This document shows positions 1 through 6,447 of a stretch of DNA of 10,144 nucleotides, one piece after another. How positions within the stretch are numbered: the first letter of the stretch is position 1; each line of letters begins with the position of its first letter. The position numbers and the translations under genes are program-made. This DNA comes from Larix sibirica. Its lineage: Eukaryota; Streptophyta; Pinopsida; Pinales; Pinaceae. The notes beneath the pieces are model-generated. The model saw nothing but the letters and a program-made list of their open reading frames with translations. It searched no databases and had not been told where the DNA came from. The stretch spans positions 109,361-119,504 of the forward strand of contig NWUY0300016815.1 in assembly GCA_004151065.3 (NCBI GenBank). The letters are read 5' to 3'.

Positions 1-102
1 GGCGTAACTTTGGCATACGATCTTCGTTTGGGGCACACGATAGTTTTTTGTACCCATAATTTCATCAGCAGAGAGGGATTTCAATAATAAGGGAAGGAAA
101 GA
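1..102. other. Left edge, downstream of the LINE ORF1 relic
   Basis: This short stretch follows the stop of the minus-strand ORF1 relic and has no open frame of note. If the LINE were complete, the endonuclease/reverse-transcriptase ORF would begin around here or beyond the edge. Nothing resembling an endonuclease start can be read in these bases, so the element may be truncated or interrupted at this point. Confidence 0.4.
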
Positions 103-1328
103 TCAAAACTTACCCATGAAATGGTGTGCAGAGATGTTATCCATCGAAAGAGGGAAATAAATGGTATCCTCTAGGTCGTCCTCATCCTCAAGGTCTATTG
201 TCCCATCAACTTCAATCCTAGTAGTGAAATTGCATGAATAGCTCATATGACATGTACAATGACAATTGAAGCACCTAAAAGGCACTTTCCAGTAATCAAG
301 CATTTGAGTAAAAACCCCTGCATCCCATTGAACAACAATTTCTTCCTGAATCCCCTCCATCATATCTATCTCAACCAAAATCCTCAACATTTTCCTATCA
401 ATAGATAGTAATGTAGCTTCTTCTACCATAATAAAAGTACCAATGGAATTACCCAACTCCATAAAAGCCCTATAATTCCAACATTGGAGAGTCCCTCCTG
501 GTAATATGACCCATAAATGCCTTTTTTTCATTTTCTCCTTCCATGGATCAAAAGCAACATGCCATTTGATAAGAACTAAAGAACCAATGTCGACCACCCA
601 GAACGTTTTAGCTATAAACTGCAAGCTTTCCTCCGATAGGAAGTGAAAATAAACCCAACCATTTACAAGCATAACGACCCTGGGCACATAGTTTATAATT
701 GGATTCCAAACCCTAGTAATCCACTCAATAATCTCTGCATGATTAATCTTGATATACTCGAGTTTATAATTGGATTCCAAACCCTAGTAATCCACTCAAT
801 AATATCTACATGATTAATCTTGATATACTCGAACTTGCCAAGCAAAGGTCTTGAAGACAAACTATGCACCATTTCCATAGTAATATCTTTCCCAAGGACA
901 CATAAAGCTTTTCTTTTCTTAGCCTTCTCCAACTTTAGCCTGCGCCATTTATAGGCATATTCTCTACTCAAAAGCTTAGTAGAATCAGGTATAGTTAAGG
1001 GATTAATGTCCAAATCCAATTGTCCGGAGATAGGGAGGGAAAAATCACCCACTTTCAGAAGAGAAGACAAAGAAGATATAGGGTTTGCAATGACTATAGT
1101 ACGTTTACAACTTCCAACAATGTGTTTGATAGAAGAAAACACAACCTCCGTATTAGGGTTTGTCCAAACCCTAATATCTTTACCCGAGAAAGGAGGGGAT
1201 CCGAGGCTAGAACCTTGTCCGAATTCAATAGATGCATTCTTTACACCTGTGACAAAATACCTATGATTCTTGACAGGACAGGTGTACCCATCAAGGGCGA
1301 GTACAATACTAAAAATATCACCACAGTA
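103..1328 (-). pseudogene. Degenerate LINE (L1-like) ORF1: DUF4283 plus CCHC zinc knuckle
   Basis: In plant L1-like retrotransposons ORF1 encodes a nucleic-acid-binding protein thought to coat the element's RNA. Here the frame is open from 1328 down to a TAA at 695-693, then resumes in another frame and ends at 103. The upstream part carries VLGKDITMEMVHSL and the DIIEWITRVW segment that normally leads into the DUF4283 core. The downstream frame continues with VNGWVYFHFLSEE, the WVILPGGTLQCWNY strip (the usual 'vWVrLPglPleyW' region of the family) and LGNSIGTFI. It then shows a CX2CX4HX4C knuckle, C170-C173-H178-C183 counted from position 780 (bases 273-232), and an acidic tail. The break is caused by a 71-bp tandem duplication at 691-832. 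There is no ATG between the upstream stop (1331-1329) and 1142, so the authentic start seems lost. A domesticated DUF4283 gene is the alternative, but the frameshift and missing start argue for a dead element. Confidence 0.78.
691..832. repeat. 71-bp tandem duplication inside the LINE ORF1
   Basis: Positions 691-761 and 762-832 are two adjacent copies of one 71-bp unit beginning GTTTATAATTGGATTCC. By eye they differ at two bases only (CTCTGCATG against ATCTACATG). Since 71 is not a multiple of three, the duplication shifts the ORF1 reading frame. The high identity implies it arose late compared with the general decay of the element. Confidence 0.93.
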
Positions 1329-1517
1329 CTAGCGGGAAAAAACTGCAGGGCCCCACTCAGCCAATAAAAACAAGAGATAACCACAAAAACCAATCAGTGT
1401 AGAAAAACAAGTAGCGAGAAACCAGATTTGGCAGAAAAGAAAAAAACCCGATAGTGATTAGATGAAAAATAGCAGAAAAAATTGAAAAAGTTCCCACTTT
1501 ATTTGCTTGGTTGGTAC

Positions 1518-1543
1518 TAGGCTATTCCGAGAGGAATAGCTTA
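1518..1543. repeat. Perfect hairpin, 8-bp core stem with GAGA loop
   Basis: GCTATTCC (1521-1528), loop GAGA, GGAATAGC (1533-1540) form a perfect inverted repeat. It extends outward by one G-T pair and two A-T pairs to 1518-1543. No T-run follows on either strand, and a bacterial-type terminator would not be expected in this plant-like sequence. Confidence 0.7.
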
Positions 1544-1680
1544 ACTCCAAGTTTGCCATTTTTCATGTCCATCAATCTTTGAGAAGATTTTCAGTCCTCC
1601 AACCTAGGGTTTTTAGACTGGTAGCATCCATCAACACTAATTCACTAATATAATAAAAAAAAATCCATAGTGCTTACATA

Positions 1681-1829
1681 GTTATAAGGTTGAAAAAGTT
1701 ATAAAATTATATGGAGTGAAGTTATAAGAGTTGGGTTTATGGAGTTATAAGCAAGATTTGCATATTTATGTAAAGGTGTAATTGTACATTTGGAGTTATA
1801 AGGTGTGGTGTTTTTTTTAGGATTATAAG
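1681..1829 (+). repeat. Scattered GTTATAAG words (six in 150 bp)
   Basis: GTTATAAG occurs at 1681, 1721, 1744 and 1795, with one-base variants at 1698 (GTTATAAA) and 1822 (ATTATAAG). Two of them share a GGA prefix. Spacing is irregular (17, 23, 23, 51, 27), so this is a degenerate word cluster or a very old decayed tandem repeat and not a clean array. Confidence 0.55.
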
Positions 1830-2032
1830 GTGTCATACAATTTCAATATTTTTATATTGTTTAATAAAATTGAAGTTTTCTCCTTGTTACGTAAACCCAC
1901 CCGAAATTGAATAAGGGGGTCTTAGGCCTTGTGATCATTAATGTAGTGGTGCTTTTTGCATTTTGCTTCTGGTTTTTTGGACAAGCACGGGACAAAGCAT
2001 TTTACATTTGTGGACATATTTGAGCACTTTCA

Positions 2033-3043
2033 ATGGCTAGGATTGAATATATGTTTCATCAACTACATTCATTAATAAGCATAACTTTAGGACCCATAAT
2101 TTCATTGAACAAATGAACTCTAATGTCAATAATTACATGTTTGCAAGTCACGCACATAAAGCTGGACATGTTAAAAGTTCAAAACAACTTCTTAACAAAT
2201 GAATTAAATCTTGTTCGACACCAAAAGCTTGATTTCATTCTCTTTCAAAATAAATCATTGTTTGATAGTAAATCAAACGAAAATGATGTCACTAAGGAAT
2301 CAAACAACAAACATGTACCTGTTGATTGTGAGCACCAATTTAGTATAGTTTCGACTAATGACATTGACAACAAAGCGGATAAAGTGAATGAATTCAAGGA
2401 TCAACATAAAAATCAACTTAATTTTGTTCGACCTTGGGAAGAGGTTCAATTTAAACAAAGCAAATGTGGATTAGGCTATGAAAAGGATCATTATGGTGAC
2501 CTTTTTCATATACGTAATTATTCCAAACTAATCAAGTTTGTCAGTAGTGGATATTTGTTTGATGTTGATAGGAAGAATGAATATGAAGGTGATGACCAGG
2601 AACAGGTACAGGATGATATGGAATAGGAATAGGAAGTGGATGATGATCAAGGTGCTAATGCAAATGTTGATATGGATGATGATGGTTTGTTGAATGACGA
2701 ACCTGAACAATGCCAACATTGTCACCGAGTTGGACATAAGGAATTCCAGTGTTTTGATATTCACCCATGCAGATTTTGTGGGAAGAAAAATCATGTTTTA
2801 GATAAGTGTTAGAAGAAACCAAAAATTAGAAGGAAAAAAGTGCATTTTGGTTGGTTATGTACTTGGCGCTAGTCATTGGAAGCCAAGTTGTTAGAACGAT
2901 CTTACAATCGAATCCATACACAAGTACAAACATGATTGATTGGTGACCTTACTATTGCAGATGGACAAGAGTGTTTTGATTCAGGATTTATGATACATGG
3001 CAAGACCGAGGCCCACACATTTTGCTATAGTCTTTTGAGTTGA
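2033..3043 (+). pseudogene. Decayed Ty1/copia-like gag with two CCHC zinc knuckles
   Basis: Gag of an LTR retrotransposon packages element RNA in a particle, with CCHC knuckles binding the RNA. The frame from ATG 2033 to TGA 3041 is continuous for 337 codons without a frameshift but holds internal stops at 2114, 2624, 2630, 2810, 2870 and 2933. The longest clean piece is 2123-2623. A hydrophilic, possibly coiled N-terminal part is followed by a segment with VQFKQSKCGLGYEKD and NYSKLIKFVSSGYLFD, then a strongly acidic stretch. Two tandem CX2CX4HX4C knuckles follow: CQHCHRVGHKEFQC (2711-2752) and CRFCGKKNHVLDKC (2768-2809). No protease, integrase or polymerase follows; the sequence enters 3' noncoding DNA and a polypurine tract. 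It is therefore the relic of an internally deleted or non-autonomous element. A host CCHC protein is less likely given the LTR context. Confidence 0.7.
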
Positions 3044-3838
3044 AGATCGAGTCTTCAAACTCCGCTCAAAGACATTTTTTATTACCCCCTTTTCACTCTC
3101 ATGGGGGGTACATCAGATGATTTAAACTTCTCACCTTTCAGTTGACAACGTAGAATTTTGTTGAGGTTGTTGACTTCAAGTTTCAAAGTCTACTTTTGAT
3201 TTTGTTTTGAGGATTGATTACAAGTTATCATGATTGAGGATGGATTATGGCTTCACGATGATGGATTCATAATATAGTTTGAATTTTAGGATTGATTCTT
3301 CAAGATTGAATTTTATTCAGATTGGATGATTTGGATTGGTCTTTTGGATTTCAGTTTTGAAATAGTACCAGTGATTCACCTGGTTTACTACCCACATGAT
3401 TTTATGACACGGGTTCTGGATACAGGTTTTCAATGCCATTCGACACCTTTTTCTGTCAGTTGATTTTTGGCCATTTTTTTATGTCTCGTTTCTTGAGAGT
3501 TTTTTCCTGAACTTATTTGTTCACTTAAAGGGTTGATCTTCAAATCTTGTAGAAGAAAAATTATTCTTTTGCATCTTTGCTTGGTGCATTCATATTTTTC
3601 AGGAATTTTTAGGTTATGAGATGTGTTGGAATTTGAATCCAACTTGGTTCTCATCAAGGGTTTTCTCTCATTAGGTTTATCTTCTTCGACACCCATGCGG
3701 TTTTAGACCATGGGTTACAAGTTGAATTCTTGGACGTGATATCAACTCTTGCAATATTTTTTTTTGCTAACCGATACATTTGTATGAACTTATGATTAAA
3801 GGGGAGATTGTTAGCATTATTGTCCCTAATCATAAAGT
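2754..3838. repeat. Tandem long repeat, copy 1 (1085 bp)
   Basis: This is the first copy of a block covering the second gag knuckle, the 3' noncoding part, the polypurine tract and the first 30 bases of the LTR. It matches 3840-4912. From 2754 to 3302 I find no difference from copy 2, at a constant offset of 1086. From 3303 onward mismatches appear (3303, 3319 and more), plus a 1-bp and a 13-bp indel, after which the offset is 1074. Copy 1 stops at the N at 3839, inside the LTR start. Confidence 0.95.
3798..3838 (+). mobile_element. Polypurine tract and truncated start of an LTR
   Basis: AAAGGGGAGA (3798-3807) is a good polypurine tract, the plus-strand primer of LTR retrotransposons. Two bases later comes TGTTAGCATTATTG, starting at 3809, with the usual TG and a TGTTAG end common in plant copia elements. 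Only 30 bases of the LTR are present before the N at 3839. The equivalent tract in copy 2 (4872-4881) is altered to AAAGGGTTGA. Confidence 0.65.
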
Positions 3839-3839
3839 N
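3839..3839. other. Single ambiguous base at the junction of the two long repeats
   Basis: This is the only N in the window and it lies exactly between the end of copy 1 and the start of copy 2. Reading it as T makes the junction GTTTTGATAT, which matches 2751-2760, so the repeat match could extend a few bases left across the join. Its placement suggests a contig join or an unresolved overlap. Confidence 0.9.
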
Positions 3840-4912
3840 TTGATATTCACCCATGCAGATTTTGTGGGAAGAAAAATCATGTTTTAGATAAGTGTTAGAA
3901 GAAACCAAAAATTAGAAGGAAAAAAGTGCATTTTGGTTGGTTATGTACTTGGCGCTAGTCATTGGAAGCCAAGTTGTTAGAACGATCTTACAATCGAATC
4001 CATACACAAGTACAAACATGATTGATTGGTGACCTTACTATTGCAGATGGACAAGAGTGTTTTGATTCAGGATTTATGATACATGGCAAGACCGAGGCCC
4101 ACACATTTTGCTATAGTCTTTTGAGTTGAAGATCGAGTCTTCAAACTCCGCTCAAAGACATTTTTTATTACCCCCTTTTCACTCTCATGGGGGGTACATC
4201 AGATGATTTAAACTTCTCACCTTTCAGTTGACAACGTAGAATTTTGTTGAGGTTGTTGACTTCAAGTTTCAAAGTCTACTTTTGATTTTGTTTTGAGGAT
4301 TGATTACAAGTTATCATGATTGAGGATGGATTATGGCTTCACGATGATGGATTCATAATATAGTTTGAATTTTAGGATTGATTCTTCAGGATTGAATTTT
4401 ATTCGGATTGGATGATTTGGATTGGTCTTTTGGATTTCAGTTTTGAAATAGTACCAGTGATTCACCTGGTTTACTACCCACAAGATTTTATGGACACGGG
4501 TTTTCAATGCCATTCGACACCTTTTTCTGTCAGTTGATTTTTGGCAATTTTTTTATGTGTCATTTCTTGAGAGTTTTTTCCTGAACTTATTTGTTCACTT
4601 AAAGGGTTGATCTTCGGATCTTGTAGAAGACAAATGATTCTTCTGCATCTTTTCTTGGCGCATTCATATTTTTTAGGAATTTTTAGCTTATGAGATGTGT
4701 TGGACTTTGAATCCAACTTGGTTCTCATCAAGGGTTTTCTCTCATTAGGTTTATCTTCTTCGACACCCATGGGGTTTCAAACCATGGGTTACAAGTTGAA
4801 TACTTGGACGTGATATCAACTCTTGCACTATTTTTTGTTGCTAACCGATACATTTGTACGGACTTATTATTAAAGGGTTGATTGTTAGCATTATCGTCTC
4901 TAATTATAAAGT
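3840..4912. repeat. Tandem long repeat, copy 2 (1073 bp)
   Basis: This is the second copy of the 2754-3838 block, starting inside the gag knuckle region and running without interruption into the full LTR. The first 549 bp are indistinguishable from copy 1. In the later half I counted 13 substitutions in the 267 bases of 4504-4770 against 3430-3696. Copy 2 lacks 13 bases present in copy 1 between two GGTT words (3412 and 3425). It contains only the second zinc knuckle, with the same in-frame TAG after it, so it is not a second gag. Confidence 0.95.
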
Positions 4913-5086
4913 CCTTAACAACCTTACCATTACTTGACGATTGAAGATAGTTATATGTAAACATTGTATACAAGTTATGTTCATGTGAATAATAAAACTT
5001 GAACGAGATCATGCGCTCTTTCTGCCATTATCTTTCTTGGTATTTTTTATTTTCTTGTTTATTTAATATTTATCACTGCCAAAACA
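4883..5086 (+). mobile_element. Probable 3' LTR of the copia-like element (204 bp)
   Basis: The LTR starts at TGTTAGCATTATCG (4883) directly behind the mutated polypurine tract; this start aligns with position 3809 of copy 1. A weak TATA-like TTATATGTAA lies at 4951-4960 and an AATAAA polyadenylation signal at 4991-4996. The proposed end is CCAAAACA at 5086, chosen because it gives a CA terminus whose AACA pairs with the initial TGTT. No 5' LTR copy was found upstream, so neither LTR-LTR divergence nor target-site duplication can be assessed. The start is well supported; the end is uncertain. Confidence 0.55.
4991..4996 (+). promoter_or_regulatory. AATAAA polyadenylation signal in the LTR
   Basis: A canonical AATAAA lies about 108 bases into the putative LTR, about 90 bases before its proposed end. 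That is a reasonable place for the R/U5 boundary region of a short copia-type LTR. Confidence 0.45.
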
Positions 5087-5320
5087 AATGAACAACCTTT
5101 ACGCATAAGTAGAGATAATGTTCTTTGATCCTTTTTTCCACCTTTAACACTATTCCTGCTTTCAACAAGAAAATTTCAGCTCTATAATAAATCATAAAAT
5201 GAATGAATAGAAGATCAAATCTCACTTTGTATAAGAGAAAACCTTTTACCAGAGTTTTTTCCTTCTCTTTCCTCTTGCCTTCTTTCTCCTCGTGCCTCCC
5301 TTTTAGCTTTAGAAAATAAG

Positions 5321-5380
5321 TTAAGGTAGTTGGAAACTACCTTTTAGTTAAGGTAGTTGGAAACTACCTTTTAGTTAAGG
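5321..5380. repeat. 27-bp tandem repeat, each unit a perfect 9-bp hairpin
   Basis: Two identical 27-bp units (5321-5347 and 5348-5374) are followed by a partial third (TTAAGG, 5375-5380). Each unit holds AAGGTAGTT, loop GGA, AACTACCTT, a perfect inverted repeat at 5323-5343 and again at 5350-5370. The two hairpins are separated by TTTAGTT-type spacers. Zero mismatches between units implies recent duplication or active homogenisation. Confidence 0.9.
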
Positions 5381-5417
5381 CACTTAGTTAGGTTATTTTA
5401 ATCAAATAAGGAAAGTC

Positions 5418-5427
5418 TATTTAAATA
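5418..5427 (-). promoter_or_regulatory. TATA-like palindrome TATTTAAATA
   Basis: The ten bases are self-complementary, so direction cannot be read from them alone. The minus strand is favoured because the GGGGGTCC block lies 26 bp upstream in that orientation, and the same pairing is seen in the other orientation at 10032-10076. No transcript start can be shown from sequence. Confidence 0.35.
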
Positions 5428-5652
5428 AAGTATAATAAAGGAATATAATATATAATAGTAGGTAGGACCCCCGTCGATCCTTGATTATTCCCCAAAATCC
5501 ACCTTGTCTTTCCAAAGAATGTAACATATAATAAGTCAAAACATCCATCACAAATCATAAACATGAGATATAATAAAAGTATTTCATTACAACCATCATG
5601 CTTCCCGAATAAGTAAAAAATGAAATATATCATGTCCAAAATTAGCCATTTT

Positions 5653-6447
5653 TCAAGCATAGTAAAAGTATGTCCACAAGTCAAAACATACTAAAGTAAA
5701 AACATTATGAACCACATCAAATCCCATATGCTTTATGAGAAATAGTCCCTTTTTTTCACTTCCTTGTGAAAAGTTATTTTTGCTTGATTTCCCACTTTGT
5801 CTAACCGATTCTACCCTCTGATTTGATGATTGTACATCATCTGGAGTGATGTCCTTAGTTCCAATATTGACTTTCAGCATGGCAATGTGAGAGGTAACCG
5901 AATGGGAGGAAGCTTCAAAATAACTAAACTTAATGGATTGAGCATGTCTTTTTCCTTTGGTGTTGAGTGATGGATTAGGTGAGGCTTTGTGTTCAACATT
6001 TGGCTATAAAGGTTGAGCCTGAGAAGCAATTGAAGCTAACTGCTGTGCATGTTGGTTAGGTGGTGGAGGAGGATGCAAAGGAAAGGATAGAGTTGGCCAT
6101 CCATGGACATCAGATGGATGGTTAGGCACAATTTGGTTCCAGCCATCATTATTTTGAGGCTCAAGTTGCATGGACACGTGTGGAGGTAAAAGAATACCAA
6201 GGGTTCCCTGATGAGAATGAGCAGGAGGTTTGACATAAGGTCTGGAAGCTAGGATATGGCCTTGGCCATCCAAGTTTAAGAGACCAGTATGGAGAAGTTG
6301 GTTAAAATCATTTGAATCAACATCAAAATGGATTTAAAACCTTAGTATTTTATTTCTCTCTCCCTACCAAGGAGGCTGTTGGCCTCTACCCCAAATATCT
6401 TTGTTACTTATGTTTCCTTTGTTTCCACCCTTGCTAGAGAAACTCAT
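5653..6447 (-). pseudogene. Proline-rich pseudo-ORF with three in-frame stops
   Basis: From an ATG at 6447-6445 one frame runs 265 codons to TGA at 5653 with no frameshift, broken by TAG (6366-6364), TAA (6336-6334) and TAG (6006-6004). The N-terminus is glycine- and asparagine-rich and contains KDIWGRGQQPPW. The middle is rich in proline, histidine and glutamine, with FPLHPPPPPNQHAQQ. The C-terminal third is basic and polar with KGKRHAQSIKFSYFE. I do not recognise a family. The composition and the KRHAQSI patch faintly resemble the linker that precedes DUF4283 in some plant LINE ORF1 proteins, which would make it an N-terminal ORF1 relic; that is only an inference. The long shared frame argues for former coding, and the stops for present inactivity. 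A spliced host gene is possible but no splice pattern that skips the stops was evident. Confidence 0.5.

Larger units (their letters stand above)
1329..2032. other. Gene-free stretch between LINE and gag relics
   Basis: No credible coding frame is present on either strand. The left part (to about 1640) lies upstream of the LINE ORF1 in its own orientation and may be its 5' untranslated region. The right part is AT-rich and contains the hairpin at 1518-1543 and the GTTATAAG word cluster at 1681-1829. I could not identify a 5' LTR or a tRNA primer-binding site for the gag relic that follows. Confidence 0.6.
5087..5480 (-). mobile_element. Candidate LTR fragment of another element, minus strand
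   Basis: Read on the minus strand, this stretch has the order expected of an LTR promoter and leader. A CGGGGGTCCTACCTACTATT block (5473 downward) comes first, then a TATA-like TATTTAAATA (5427-5418) and two hairpin-forming 27-bp repeats (5374-5321). A purine-rich stretch follows (about 5305-5255), then an AT-rich segment with TTATAGAGCTGAA. I could not fix either terminus, and no tRNA-complementary primer site was seen. The right boundary is set arbitrarily where the plus-strand LTR ends. Unrelated intergenic DNA remains possible. Confidence 0.35.

Noticed and set aside
1006-1367. Two overlapping plus-strand frames opposite the LINE ORF1
   Set aside because: They are antisense shadows of the ORF1 relic, which has recognisable domain content on the minus strand.
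2528-2794. Minus-strand hydrophobic frame of 88 codons
   Set aside because: It is antisense to the acidic stretch and zinc knuckles of gag. The hydrophobic appearance comes from reading GAT/GAA-rich codons backwards.
3430-3696. Minus-strand 88-codon frame, with a same-length partner at 4504-4770 in the second repeat copy
   Set aside because: Its persistence follows from the recent duplication. I counted 13 base changes between the copies and about 11 amino-acid changes, far too many replacements for a constrained protein. It lies antisense in the 3' noncoding part of the element.
3654-3908. Minus-strand frame crossing the N, and its relative at 4728-5012
   Set aside because: It spans the doubtful junction and the polypurine tract/LTR start, contains an undefined residue, and has no motif.
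4331-4513. Minus-strand 60-codon frame in the second repeat copy
   Set aside because: The equivalent part of copy 1 does not keep it open to the same extent because of the indels, and it has no motif.
5421-5684. Minus-strand frame with hydrophobic residues downstream of the proline-rich pseudo-ORF
   Set aside because: It overlaps the pseudo-ORF end in another frame, crosses the TATA-like block, and is AT-rich with no motif.
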